A stretch of 64,000 nt of DNA from the NCBI GenBank assembly GCA_021234155.1, contig JAJEKV010000077.1, forward strand, positions 124,001-188,000, given 5' to 3'. The notes below the pieces were generated by a model. It was not told the DNA's origin. It was given only the letters and a program-made list of their open reading frames with translations, and made no database searches. This document shows, in pieces, positions 1 through 12,639 of this stretch. Source of the DNA: Isoetes taiwanensis (taxonomy: Eukaryota > Streptophyta > Lycopodiopsida > Isoetales > Isoetaceae). The translations under genes were made by a program, and so were the position numbers. How positions within the stretch are numbered: position 1 is the stretch's first letter; every line of letters starts with the position of its first letter.

Positions 1-3000
1 GAAAGGTATAATCTTTCTGAGTGATCTTTCTTCCTTCTATGCTTTCAAATCTAATTTCTCTTGCATGCGTGTCGAATGTGCGTAATATGGCATTAGTTCC
101 GCTAGGCTTGGCAGAATGAGAGCTAATAAAACCCTCCGCCGACCACCCATCTTATGGTCTTCTTCATTTCCTTTGTATCCTCTGTACCGAGATAATGCAT
201 GGTCAGATGCCATCGCACCAGCAAAGGTTTTTTTGTTCAAAGCGATGGATGTTTCTGTGTGAGAAGATGTGATGTTTCTGTTGTAAAAACTTGATTCAAC
301 AAAGCTTGTTGAGTAAAACTTCTGCATTTCTAAAAAGTTGGTTTAGAAAGACCTAGTGTAAAACTTGAGTTAATGATTTGTTCAGTAACCAGGTATAGGC
401 TTTCAAATTTTAAATCCACGGAATTGGCCTCCCCGCCTCCGCGGACGATAAAAGAACCTTCCTTCCTTCCTTCCTTTCCATTCCGGATTGTAGGGATATG
501 CCACGGGCAACATAAGATTCACTTTCAGCTAACCTTTTCATGTTGTCTTAAGGCATCCCATTAGACATTTTCTTGAAACTTGGGAAGCATTTGGGAATAT
601 AAATAATGCATTATTTGGGCGCGTGTGAAATTATACATTAGTCCAAGAGCCAAGATCAACGGCCAAGATTGTGATCCTGTTCCTGAGTTTCTATTGGCCT
701 ACTATTTCTAACTGACTGATCCCGCGCTTCTCTATCTAATATGTAGCGGCATCTCTGCATCTCTATCCGTCTCTTGCATCTCTCGCTACTCTTCCATCTC
801 TGCATCAAATCATCCGGTTGCATCAAATCCTCCGCCATATCCGTGCATCAAATCGTCAAATGCATCAAAGTTAATCAGTTTATGCATCATGTGGCTTCAT
901 GCCGGTTCTTTGCCGCCTCCGTGCTTCTTGTGCTTCGTTGTTTAGCGGATAAGGAGGTGATGCCCTCTTTCTTTCTATTCACATATTTCTTATCTAGATA
1001 GCGTCCTTGTTGTTTCTTAACAGCTTCTAGATCATGCTTTTCCTTCTAAACCTTATTTTCTACTTTCTTTATGGCATTATGTGTGCTTCACCCTTTTGTG
1101 TTTTGAATCAAAAGGCTAACTGCCTTCACCTAATTGAACAGGTTATATTTTATGGTATTTCTCCTCTTTAGTGGTTGATAAATAAAATTTATAGCCCAGA
1201 AATGATCTTGACGATGTTCTTTCCCATTCTTTCCCAACTCGTTTATGCTTTTTGCAGACTGGATGATGCCTTGTGTTTTTGTTTTAGTAAGATTATCAAA
1301 TGTTCATTAATATTTAAGATTGCTATTTTATGCATGGACTTATTTTATGCTCAAATGGACTATTTGGGTTCAATTCCCAAAATTGGCTTTCTTAAAGCAT
1401 AAGCAAAGCACAAATAAATCAAGATTAAAAACTCAAAAAGAAATGTTGAAGCCGTGAAAATTTAATACATGTAAAACCAAGAGAATACATTAGAAGAATT
1501 TAAAATAAATATATATATGGACATTGTTGAAAAAGCAATACATATTTTCAAATGTTCAATATATTGTTTTTCTTTTAGAGCCATGTAAGAACTTCAGCGA
1601 AAAGATCGCCATTCTTTCTATGCAGTAACCTAAGAAGCTTAAGACTAGAAATCGTTAGTGGTTTGTCAACCTTACAAGTACACCTTGAGTGAAAAAGATC
1701 TCCATGGTTTCTATGCAGTAATTGAAATGCTTTAAACTAGATAACGTTACTAGTTTATAAATTACAAGAAACTTATCGCGGCGGCCAAGGCCGCCGCGAA
1801 CGTTTCTCTTTCCCAACCTTTTTGTATAGGCTCAAAATTTTTAAAGTAGGCGAAAAGGCTCACAATTCTGTGCTATCAATTTTTGCTTATGATTCAATAC
1901 AGAGGTTTATTGTTTGATAGGTCAATTATCTAATGGTTTGCCATGTTCTGATATGCAAAAAACTAGTAGCTTACCTTACTTAAAGCAGAGAGATCGGCTT
2001 CCATCAAGTCTTGCAAGCAGAAGAAACTCTTAAGAATATAGTCATCTATGGCATTGGCTATCCAGCATTTGTATCATTTGATTGTGGGTTTATGTTAAAA
2101 GTGTCGATCACGCGGCAAGAAGTAGGTTAGCAAAAGAAAAAAAACGGGAAAAATGTACAGTCCAGGTGCACAGATTCATCGGGTAGTAGGTTGGATCGAA
2201 TCAGAAGGATTTGGAGCTAGCAGGAGTTATCAGAAGGATAGTGGAAGCCTGCTTTCTTGGAACAAATTGCCCGAACTCTTGAATCCAAATTGAATCGGAG
2301 GATAGCGTAGGATGTTCAAGCCCCGGTTTTTCTAGAACGCCTGCTTTTAGAGCAAGGTTGAATCAGAAGGAGGTCGGGATTCAATTTCAGGAAGGGACTA
2401 GGAAAATTCGCTTATGTAGTGTGCAGGAAGATCGGTGTGTCGATTGGAGCTTTTGTAACAGAAGATTGGGCGCTGTGTACAAATCCAGCAAGCCAGAAAA
2501 ACTGTAAACTATTTACAGAGTGTTGGAGAAATCGATAAAGTCATATTTGAAGCTCTTCTTCGCTTGCTCTGGCTTTTTTAGCTGGTTTTAGAAGCTGATT
2601 ATAGAAGTTTTCGAGCTATGGTGCAGCATCTTACCGGCATTCCGGCACCTGCCTTACTCCCTGATGCATTAAACCGTAGTGGGTTGGAATTTCTCTGCGC
2701 CCATTTCAATTGCAGCTTCAGTTTTGTGGTTACTTTCCCGAGCATTCGCCTTGCACATGGATGGTAAAAATGTTGATTGGAAAGATATGAAGCATGTAGG
2801 TAAAGACCTGTCTCGCATCAAATGCTCCATTGTAATCATTTACATGTCAAATAGACCCACCGCAGTACTTCATTCTAGGAATGTTAATGCAATTGATTGA
2901 GAACACTAAAAGTTTAGACATCTGGTTCCATATAACTTGGTGAAAGAAAATTGAACATATGATGGTTGCAATTGAACATGTCATGTTTAAGTTGCTCTTT

Positions 3001-4300
3001 AAAAAGTGTCTTTATAAAACAATTTCAAATGACTCGATACGTTCAAAACTCCACACCATGAGCTAGAGATTGCAATATTTAATGCATTTCTCGTTTTATC
3101 AACTTCTATTCTGCATTTATTTGCTTTAAAAGATAAGAAATAGCTGCTAACTGATGTTTCTTTCTTCAAGGAAAGATAGCATTTCAAAAAATTTCAAATT
3201 TTAAAATCTTAGTGCTCTTACTGATGTTCTTCAGCAAAGACCATTTTCATTTGGAACAAAGGAGTTTCAAAATGAGAATTTCCAAAGCCTGTGTTCTTCC
3301 ACAGACTTAATCCATTTGCAAATACTTCTTGTGTGCGTTTGAAGTGCCCCAGCTACTTAAAAGGATTGCATACTCTGAATGGGCCACTGATTTTATAGTT
3401 CTCAGTGCACTGCAAGTTCCTCAGTATATAGCCCTTTAATAATTTAGAAAGCTGATAGCAATACTTGAGAAATACTGGCTTTGAAAACTTCTCGAGCAAA
3501 TGCTTTGTTAGAAATGCCTGTAAAGCTGGGGTGATGATTTTTTACATGAAGCTGCATGCAGGAACAACCTCAAACCAAGTGAACGAGAACTAGGTTTCAC
3601 AAAAGTCTACAACTAAACCTATCAGACAAATATCTATCTCAAATGATAATGATGATGTCTTTGAGGATTTCAATCAACTTCCACCATATTCTCGCCAATA
3701 CTTCGCAAAGAGTATTCCGCATTGAACCCATCTCCTATCTGCTGCAGAACTGTTGTTGCATGTGTGCAAGCAGTGGCTTCAAGATGGTATCTATGGATTT
3801 AGAAACTAGCCCCTGCACTAATCTCCCGTGATATTCCCGATACCATTATATGCATTTCTGAAGCCAAACACACGGTGACAAGTAGATAATCCTTCAAAAA
3901 ATGCTTGCACCAGAATGTTATTGTGGAGGATACTTCAAAGCGATATAGAAGGGAGCAATGTATTGGCAAGGGACCACGCACAATGAAGCTATTTTCTCGT
4001 TTTGAGCCCATATAATGCAATTGATCATGGAGGTAGTTTTCCAATTGTTGGAGCAAAATGCTATGAATAAATGGGAACCACAAGATCCAGAACCCATGCT
4101 CAGATTTTTGAAAGCTTGGGAGAAGCTTACGAAAAGAATCAAAGCCCTAAGGGGCTTCCAAAGATCTATACCCATGATCACCAAATAAGTTAGTATGGAG
4201 CAGGGACAAAAATAAGAGGCATGGTTCCATTTCTGGAAGCCCTGGCAAAAGGTGCCTGGTGCCTATGCCGGAACGGGGGCTGGTGCTCTTGCATTTCGAT
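1..4300. other. AT-rich intergenic DNA, no confident gene
   Basis: I see no convincing coding exon here. It holds a short CCTT microsatellite near 460-475, scattered GCATCAAATC words at 800-870, an imperfect tandem pair around 1588-1770 sharing 'tttctatgcagtaa', and a perfect GC palindrome at 1776-1799. Short open frames look random. Confidence 0.5.
1776..1799. repeat. perfect GC-rich palindrome
   Basis: Two 11-base arms (TCGCGGCGGCC and its complement) are separated by AA. It is an abrupt GC island in AT-rich DNA. No ORF or transposon end is visible around it. A similar CGGCGG-rich vocabulary recurs at 23,220-23,290. Confidence 0.7.
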
Positions 4301-4305
4301 GACAG

Positions 4306-4560
4306 TTGCTGAATCGAGCCACTATCACCGAAGGCATGAATCCAAATGAGTTCACATTTGTAGCTATCATTTGTGCATGTAGTGATGCAGGGCTTCTGGA
4401 TGCTGGGTGCTATTATTTTCTTTCTATATCTGCATGTTATGGACTCACACCAATGCTGGATCACTATCATTGTTTTACTGACCTTCTTGGGAGGTCGGGT
4501 CTTGAATATCTGGCTGAGGATTTGAGTACAATAGGCCCCATGGATGTTGAGCTCTTTTGA
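4306..4560 (+). pseudogene. PPR protein fragment (PLS-type), relic
   Basis: The translation contains a recognisable plant pentatricopeptide block: 'MNPNEFTFVAIICACSDAG', then 'YGLTPMLDHYHC' and 'DLLGRSG'. This is the usual order of PPR units in the C-terminal part of PLS-class organelle RNA-editing or processing proteins. Only about 80 residues survive and no ATG begins the frame. The expected continuation after 'LGRSG' (LEEAEDLI..MP) is garbled, and no E/DYW tail follows. I read it as a decayed fragment of a PPR gene, which would normally be several hundred residues long and often intronless. Confidence 0.65.
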
Positions 4561-5250
4561 CATTACTAATGGTAACCAGTAATTGCACCATTTGCTGCCC
4601 GCTTGCTGCAACATAGGCTATTCATCACAAAATTTGTGTTCCTTTTGGTCAGTCATGCTTCCAACAAAATGATCGAATGCAAGCAGGTGGTGCATCAAAA
4701 TCAGCAAATCCAGATCCAGAAAATGCAGCTGTCTTGCATCAAAAAATCCGGATGCTTCCAGACTTCAAAACTTCGATGGAAATATAGGCTAAAAGAATGG
4801 AGCAGGGAACTTCAATGCAATAAATGATGAATAAACAGAAAAAAAATTACCCGATCTTCAATTCTTGTTCCCAAGCAGGTGCCATTCTAATTTCTACTAT
4901 AGTCTTTGCGGTCCAGCTTGCTGCATAATCCTCAGAAGTCGAGCTACTCTACTTAGGGCATCAATCCGCCTTCGTTTTGCTTTTTGCAATCTGGCAGGGA
5001 AGATCTCGTTGACGGCCATCGAAACAGAAGCTGGAGAGCTAAGAGGCGCCAGAAGATGGATCTGCCATAGCCAGATAGCCAGAGCAGAGCAAGGAATCAT
5101 AGACGCAGGGATTGCTTGGAGAGCAAGAAAGGGGGAACCATGACGTCACATGCCAACATCAGCGTTTGTTCCAGGTGTCAAGCCTAGGTTTTTTTTTGCA
5201 TCAAAGAAAATAGAAAAAAACAGAAAAGGAACATGCTTTATATATGTCAT
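4561..5250. other. intergenic stretch, no confident gene
   Basis: A minus-strand open frame at 4897-5100 (basic, with 'RLQKAKRRRIDALSRVARLL') could be a first exon, but I do not recognise it and see no supporting splice or homology signal. Otherwise unremarkable. Confidence 0.3.
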
Positions 5251-5472
5251 GATAACAATGGGCGTAATGTGTTACAAAACCATGCGCATATAGGAAAAAC
5301 ACTTGTTACATCTAAGTTTGATAAACATAACAGTGCTTAAGATAATAACCGATACTAGTTTATAAATGATAACAATAGGCGTAATGGGTTATAAAACCAC
5401 GGACATTTAGGAAAAAAAGAATTACATCTAAGTTTGATAAACATAACAGTGCTTAAGACAATAACCGAAACA
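5251..5472. repeat. two-copy tandem repeat, period about 117 bp
   Basis: Copies start at 5251 and 5368 with 'gataacaat(g/a)ggcgtaatg' and share 'acatctaagtttgataaaca' and 'cagtgcttaaga'. They differ at scattered sites. Confidence 0.8.
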
Positions 5473-6692
5473 CTTTGACCGATTAAATACTGTTGCTTTA
5501 TTGCATATAACACATTGAAAACCGTGTGCATTTACCATGAAAATTAGCCATGCTACTTTTACCACAATAGCCACCACATTAAAATCACATGAAAAGAGCA
5601 CTACATTAAACCATGTCGAGAGCCATCACGTTATACCACATTGACAAACCGTGCACTTCAAACATTATATATATACCATACCATTTACCAACATATAATA
5701 CCACTTTGACAAACACTACATAATAGCCATTTGCAATTACCATGCCATAATACAATCCTACAAGAAAGTTTAGCCACATATGGTTTTTAATGAAATTAAC
5801 CCCCAAACACCCATTGGTTTTGTAGAATGGTTTTATAGTCATAACCATAGGAAAAACCATGTAGTGTTTTAATTTTGGGTGCCTTGTGATTGCTATCCTA
5901 TTGGTGGAGATATGGCTGCTACAGGGGCGAGGTGAGGTGGAGTTGTACAAATGGAATCCTTGAGTCTGCCAGGTTTTTGCGGGGATGATGTCTTTTGTGC
6001 ATATGGTCTCAAGGGCTGTGGCAGCTCATGTCAATCTGTTTTATCTCTTCTTGCCTATTGTGTTTCTGTTCTGCAGGCTTCTTTATGAAGCTGCTTACAT
6101 GTAATTTGGAGTTGCTACATGTAATTTCATTTGTGTCTTATGTCAATATCAATGCAATTTTTCGTCCAATCAATTTCTGTATTTGTATTCTCTTTCTTGT
6201 ATATGTATATGCATATGAATACACGTATGTGGAGCACTGAGTTCTACATAGGTGTAATGTGAAAATTCCTCAATCCTTATTTGGCATATTCGTGGAATTA
6301 TCTTTGGATTGGATCATTAAGCAACAAAGTGGAAAAAGAGAACCCGTCAGACTGCCTGCTGACCTTCAACAGTGATAGAATGGACCACTGTGACGGTCAT
6401 CTATGGTCTACAACTTCCCAAGGAAGTGTAGATCCGGCAATCGCGCTCAAGCCAGCAGGCTTCAATTCATCGTCCGGGTTATGGGATTTGTCTATGCATT
6501 TTCAGCATAGTTCCTAGTACGAACTATAGAACAGATCCTGTTCCGGTATAGTCGTGCTTGTTTTCACTTCATCGATCCTTATATATGTCCTTTACGTTAT
6601 CAAACAATGCCTGTGGGATATTTTTAACCTATCCTTTGCCTCGTCTTCTGTAATCAGCTGGGAGCATCCATTTTTTTCTTTCTGCGCATTAG

Positions 6693-8494
6693 TCTTTGTG
6701 AGATCTCCTGTATCAGCTACGTTATCTCAAATCGCGTCAAGAATTTATGTCACGTGGGGCATTCTTTGGAGTTTTCCTCAGGTACATAGTTCATCATTTA
6801 TTTGCTTTTAATACCAATAGCGTTTGCCTTTCTGATATGTATCCCGTGACAGATACAAAAGCATTGGATCGTCTCAGTTCTCATCCTTAGCTGGTCGATC
6901 ACTGAGGTACATATTTTTACTTGTTTGAAATTAAGGTCTAAATGAATGAGCTCGATGACTTCTATAATGGCGAGATTTAGAACAATCAGGGATACAGTTT
7001 GCAGCTAGTTGCAGTATGTGTATGACCTTGACCAAACTGCTGGTCTCATAAAGAATTGGTGCTGTGTTTTGAAATTAGGTTTTTAAGGATAACAAATATT
7101 CTGCCATCTGCCAATGTAAATAGCAACAATGCTATGAAAGTACTTTAACAGCTAGAAAAGTGATAACAATATGGAACAAACGAACTAAAAGTAGGGCATG
7201 GATATGCCGTTGTGATATAGGTCACATCAGTAGGCAGATAATGAGCTGTCGAGTGACACATCAGCTGAGTCATGTGACAGATAGGTAAAAGGATATATTA
7301 ACAAGCAGACTTCAGCAATCAAAATGAATCAGCAGTTTACGGTACTTCACAGCCCTTCTGAGGATGAGGACATAGACTGTTTAAAAGAAAACCCCTCATC
7401 AAGATATTAGTGACTGAATTCTCAGATTGAGTACTTGTTAAGTCTGAAGTTGTGACCTGCCAAAAGCTATCTATTTGTAGGACATAAATGTAGAGTGATA
7501 TGGCCATTGTCGAGCTGTTCCTTAAAAACAGACCTAACAGAACTGGACTTACCTTTGTGTTCTTTTCTTTTTCTGATTGGCTTATCTCTGCAATGTGAAT
7601 GATGTTTAGGTGATTCGTTATTCATTTTTTGCTCTAAAAGAAGGCGTTGGATGGACCCCTGGGTTTCTACAGTGGTTGCGGTAGGCACATTCCTAGTTGG
7701 ATATAGAAACAAATATACGAGCATGTTCTGAGCCTTTTTATTTTTGCTTTCACAGATACAGTACCTTCATGTTCCTTTACCCATCTGGGATATTTGGGGA
7801 GGTTGGACTTACTTACCTGGCTTTGCCATACATGAAGGTTAGCAGAAATACTTGGGAAAATGGCTGAGGAGTTTTCAAAAGATATTCAAAATGCATAGTC
7901 TAGACATTAGTATGATTTTGTGTGTAGTGATTTAATGCTTTTATGTTTTGTGTTCGATCATGTACTTATATCAAAATTGGGCTTTTTGCAGGTGTCAGAT
8001 TTGTATTGTATTAGGATGCCAAATAAGCTCAACTTTGCTTTTGATTACTATTATGCATCTGTTTTGGTGCTTCTTGCATATGTTCCAGGTAATTAGAGGC
8101 AATGTGCTATTTATGTTTTTAATCAGAAATATCCTTTCTCACATCATGCTCCTCCCTACAATATTAAGAACTTGCAGGGCTTCTTGAGGACTCGGGAGCA
8201 GAGGCATTGTTAGAGCCTAACTGGCAGTTCCAAAGGATATATGCTGAAAGGCCATGTTGCAAGTAAGTTGTTAACTAGGTGCATCAAGCATTCTAACCAT
8301 CCACATGTGCCTTGGAGGAAAGGAAATGCTCAGTTTGAACTATGATAATTGAAATGACTGGACCTCAAAGCTCTGCCCTAAGCAACAATTAGGGAAGAAC
8401 ATTTCATTATATGCAAAAGCATATGCTTTCTGAAATCTTGATTTGCAGGGATGGCATTGAATCGTTGAGTGAATTAACAAACAAATTTCTCTAA
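6693..8494 (+). CDS. PAS2: very-long-chain 3-hydroxyacyl-CoA dehydratase (PASTICCINO2/HACD), multi-exon, 5' exons not found
   Basis: Enzyme of the ER fatty-acid elongase complex; removes water from 3-hydroxyacyl-CoA to give 2-enoyl-CoA. Exons read from sequence: 6693-6781 ('VRSPVSATLSQIASR..TWGILWSFPQ'), 6853-6906 ('HWIVSVLILSWSITE'), 7610-7680 ('VIRYSFFALKEGVGWTPG'), 7756-7837 ('FLYPSGIFGEVGLTYLALPY') and 7992-8088 ('RMPNKLNFAFDYYYASVLV'). Each is bounded by GT/AG with matching phase, about 133 residues in all; family length is about 220. The Tyr and the Glu seven residues later in YPSGIFGE match the known catalytic pair. No stops or shifts occur in these exons. The first roughly 85 residues should lie upstream of 6693 but I could not identify them. 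The usual short C-terminus is not seen. Phase-compatible exons 8178-8261 and 8449-8494 would give a different tail ending '..LTNKFL' and are less certain. The membrane segments are typical of the family. Confidence 0.85.
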
Positions 8495-10500
8495 ACATCA
8501 TTTCTGGAATTTTCATGTTGTATTGCATTGCACCCAAGCCTCAATATTCTTGCACCTAAGAATAGTATGCGAGATGAAGTATGCAACATTGAAAATGTGA
8601 AGATAGGATGCCTTTCATTATTTTCTGAAATTCATATATCACCTTGCAACTCAAGCAGATGTTCTATTTATGGGTTCTATTTCTGGAAAATGGGAAAATA
8701 AGCCTCCACAATAGAAATTCATGTTAAGCTGTACATTGGCAGAAAGTGTTTATCAAAGAGGTCCTTTTGCCTCTCATCTGCAACATTTTCATTGTGCTAT
8801 GCTATACTTGTCTAGAAGCAATGTCAAGATTGGTTTGACAATGATATCGCATTTGACAGAAGCTAACTGGATACCTCATTTCGATAAATTATGGCATTTG
8901 ATCTTAAAGCTTTTCCGTCGAATTGCCACTGTTTGAGTAACTTGCATGTTTGGCTTGTTCTAAGTAACCCTATTGCACACACATAGCTAGTTCCAAGGAA
9001 TTAGGCTTATCAGATTGTCTACTAATGGTGAAGCTTCTCTAGCTTTCTAGAATGCCTCCAATAAGGCAATCTTGTTCTGCAGAGATATGGCATGCTAAAT
9101 AGCCTTCTGGAATTGGTGGAAGACAAATACAACAAGGATCTTTGAAAATTCTCATGGCTACCACACAAAGTCATGGGGGCGATTTAAAGCCACACTTCTG
9201 TTTATAGCATTAGTCTCATCTTGGCACATGCTCTGGTGCCCACTACTCTTGCGAAGGATAAACCTTACATAAATTGGAGTCCTTAAATCCTTTGCTTTTG
9301 AACATGTAAGTCAGCATGTTAACCACTTTATCCTCAAATTATAGAGGTATAATAAGGGTCTTCGTCAACTTGTTTGCTGTGATTTTATCAAAATTGGCTC
9401 TATTACAACAGACCACTTGACCACATTCATGCATAACAAATGCCATGCCCAACTGATCTATTAACTCTTAAGCATCTTAACTATTTTGATGTAATTAAGG
9501 AAGCTGATGTAACTCTTCGTTCTTATTAAAGTTTGGGAAAGAAGATAAGATATTTGTTCCACGTGAAGCACGAAAAAATGAGCAGGAAAGAGTACGCTGC
9601 ATGCAGTAAACATGAGGCATAATGATAATGCCATATCGTGGAGTGCAGATACTATGTCATACACCTCTATTCTGTTTTACTAAATGCTTGTCCTCAAATA
9701 TCCTTTTTGGACACAATTCTTTAACATGGAGTCTTTTAGCTTCATTATCTAAATAATAGATTGCTTATTCTCTTGTGAAATGATTAAGCATTCTTGTCAA
9801 TGATGAAATAAGATTGCAGATTAAGCAATAATTGGTACAAGGTCACAGACAAGAACTATTATGTTTAAAAGTTTTGTTGAGCCCTTTCAAAGAAAAAAAG
9901 GCATCCCAAAAAAAAATGCATATGCCATTATTTGTGGCGAGCACACACGGTATTCTTTAATAAAAGCGAAAGAATAGTTCGCTCACGACATGGTCTGCAT
10001 GAATTTCTCTTTTGTGCTGAAAGCATATATAGAAAATGATTGTTCCTACCTTCAGACATTTTGGAAAAGATGTGCAACATCGAGTTCTAATTTGGAGATG
10101 AAGATAGTCCCCGGTCTGGAATGCAGCCAGCTAAGAATGCATTGAATTGATGGCTTTGAGAAGGACGGTCAAGCAAGGATCTATGAATTGCGAATAAGAA
10201 GTTTACTCCAATTTTTCATGAATCGATCCCACAAGTTTAAATGCCATCACTTACTCGACCATTAATTCTGACCTGCACGAAGCTAAAAGTCCCATGCAAT
10301 ATTGCCTTTCCTAATTGATATAGGGAGTTAAGTAGTTCGTTCCACTAAGAAGATGTTAAAAGCCCTTGTAATTTCTTCAAGTTTTATCTATTTCATCAAA
10401 TTAACCGGCTTTTGCACCTTAGATTGGAGCTGCATAAATTTGTGAGTGTAGAAATTTGGGAAGTGGCTTTTCTACCAAATTATAACCACCAAAATACCCC
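8495..10500. other. intergenic, no confident gene
   Basis: AT-rich DNA. The open frame at 8721-8936 has no recognisable motif. I see nothing else that I can support. Confidence 0.4.
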
Positions 10501-10542
10501 TACGAATAGAATAGAATAGAATAGAATAGTTTTTTTTTTTTA
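10501..10542. repeat. (AATAG)n plus poly(T) microsatellite
   Basis: Five or so GAATA/AATAG units are followed by a 12-base T run. It resembles the pentanucleotide tail of the dispersed retroposon seen at 17.3, 30.9 and 40.6 kb, but lacks that element's conserved block. Confidence 0.6.
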
Positions 10543-11211
10543 AGTGGGATAATTACCATCTTACCCCTATATATTTTAAAATTTATCAAAAAATGCCCCC
10601 TCTAATGCGTTACTTATATACATAACATCAAAACTTTTAAAGTTCGGAATAGGTTGCAGAAAGAATGGTCTTCGACCTACAGTCTCCTTCAGTGGAAGAT
10701 AATTATTTATAGGTAAGAATGAAGTCCTCTTCATAAGTCCCTCCGATGGCCTAAAAGTGTGACCGGGTCGAAACAAGTCATTGTTGTGCATAATTCTTAC
10801 TTCTCCTTTCTTTCATGGCCTCCATGGGGTTTGAGTCGATGAGAATTTTGTTGCACATACTCTTCACTCTTCCATGTGGCCTCTGAGAGTGGTTTTCGAC
10901 CTCGCCACAAGATCAAGTACTTTGCAATAATGCTATTGGCGCAACTTCCAAATGCACGGTCTAGAATCGGCCAGAGTTACCTTAGATCTAAGGACTCAGA
11001 TATTGTCGCCGGAGCTATCACATTGTCCGTGGGACAATATAGCTTTTCTTGAGTTGGTTTACCGTAATATGTAGCATAATAACGTGGGTTTTCTTTGTGT
11101 TTTGTACGCTTTCACTAAGGTTTTCCTATGATTTCGGATGTATTCACGCGGATGTACTAATGCGCACATCTAGAGTGCACCATTTCGAGCCATTGATTTT
11201 AGCCTTTTTTT

Positions 11212-11375
11212 TTCCAATGGTCAACCAATGGCTCACAAAAAAGCCCTTTTTGTGTCAACAACCAATGGCTCACAACAAAAGCCCCTTTTTGTGCGTGTGG
11301 TGCATAATGGTCAACAACCAATGGCTCACAACAAAAGCCCTCTTTTTGTGTGTGTGGTGCATAATGGACACATGA
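11212..11375. repeat. tandem repeat of about 60-65 bp
   Basis: About three units of 'ccaatggctcacaacaaaag' followed by 'ccctttttgtg..tgtggtgcataatgg'. Open frames on both strands are by-products of the repeat. Confidence 0.85.
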
Positions 11376-12007
11376 AGGGGGCTTGAAGGCGCATGTAGAT
11401 GCGGTTTCAGCCGGCAACACATTTCTTATCATTACTTTTAATCTAGAGCTCTGTTTTGAGATGCTTTTTATTGCGTTAGAAAGCTCTCTCCTAGATCTTT
11501 TGATAGTGTATGATATGGATATGTTTGGTTAAGTTATCTATGCTAAAACAACAATTTTTTCTACGGGGTTTGGTAGGCTTTCACATCCTACCGGTGATTA
11601 ATACATGATTGCTTATTGGATATTGTTTTATGGCTCATTCGAATGAAGCTTGCAAAAAATTACCATGCATTTTTTAGATTTTGAGGCAGTTATTAAGCAA
11701 ATTCCAAGGCTTCTAGATCCTTGTGCTAACAAGCGGCCCACTTTTGGTTTCTCACGACAAGAATCCATGGAGGCCAAAGGTCGCATTAAATTCCGTTGAA
11801 AAATGTTTGTGTATGGGTGTTGCAAACTTTATGACTTTCAGAATAATGGGATCAATCCGGCCTATCTTTATGGTAACTTTTACTTATGTTCTATTTGTTT
11901 TATTGTGATGAAATTCAAAAGCTCTCTCTGATGAAAGCCTCAAATGAATTCTAGTTTTTTTCGCTTTGAATTCTAAAACTTTTTGTCACACCTGGGAAGG
12001 AGGGGGC

Positions 12008-12562
12008 GTCCCTAAGGCCCCAAAGGGGCCAACAAATTTTTTGCAACACAAACCATTAACATCCAACATATAAAAATTAAATCCCCAACACATAACAACC
12101 AACACATAACAACCATTGACATTAACAACCAACACATAACTACCATTGACATTAATTAACACAACCATTGGGTTCAAACATTTAAATTAAAATCCCCCAA
12201 AAAACCCCTTTGGTTTGGGTCCATATTCACACGGGTGACGTGAAAATGGTAGAGCCCTCATAATTGTATTTTTTGCACGCACAAAATCAACACCATATAG
12301 TATTCCGCTTGAAATCTTATAGTATTTTCTAATCTTGTTATACAATATAGCAAATTTTTGTACTTGCATACCCTCAAAACGAGGAACTTTACGCATTTGT
12401 AGATTAAGGAATAAGGGGTGAATATGCTCATCCAACTATCTGTTGCTGAGTCACCCCTGTGTGAATATGCATCCAAACCAAAGGGGGGTTTAAGGGGATT
12501 TTAATTTAAATGTGTTGGACCCAATGGTTGTGTCAATTAATGTCAATGGTAGTTATGTGTTA
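12008..12562 (+). mobile_element. foldback/MITE family copy 1 (long terminal inverted repeats)
   Basis: A left arm starts near 'gtccctaaggccccaaag' and runs inward through repeated 'aaccaacacataac' and 'ccattgacatta' units to 'tattcacacgggtgac' (about 12,226). The right arm (12,448 onward) is its inverse ('gtcacccctgtgtgaata') and runs to about 12,562, where it is truncated. The roughly 215-bp core between the arms is shared with copies at 25.4 and 29.2 kb. No coding capacity, so a non-autonomous DNA element. Confidence 0.75.
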
Positions 12563-12639
12563 ATCGGTTTGAGGATCTTTCCTTGACCAATATTTTTGAA
12601 GGTGCCAACCTATAGTGTCAAAGGGTAAATAATTCAGAA

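Noticed and set aside
4147-4614. A 155-codon minus-strand frame opposite the PPR relic
   Set aside because: It is the antisense shadow of the PPR-like reading on the plus strand.
6554-6692. The upstream part of the frame leading into the first HACD exon as coding sequence
   Set aside because: A good acceptor at 6,691-6,692 fits the family phase, and the sequence before it does not align cleanly with HACD N-termini.
11199-11432. ORFs across the 11.2-kb tandem repeat, and a CRISPR-like reading of the repeats here and at 16.5 kb
   Set aside because: Repeats are contiguous and variable with no unique spacers, in a eukaryotic context; the ORFs are by-products.
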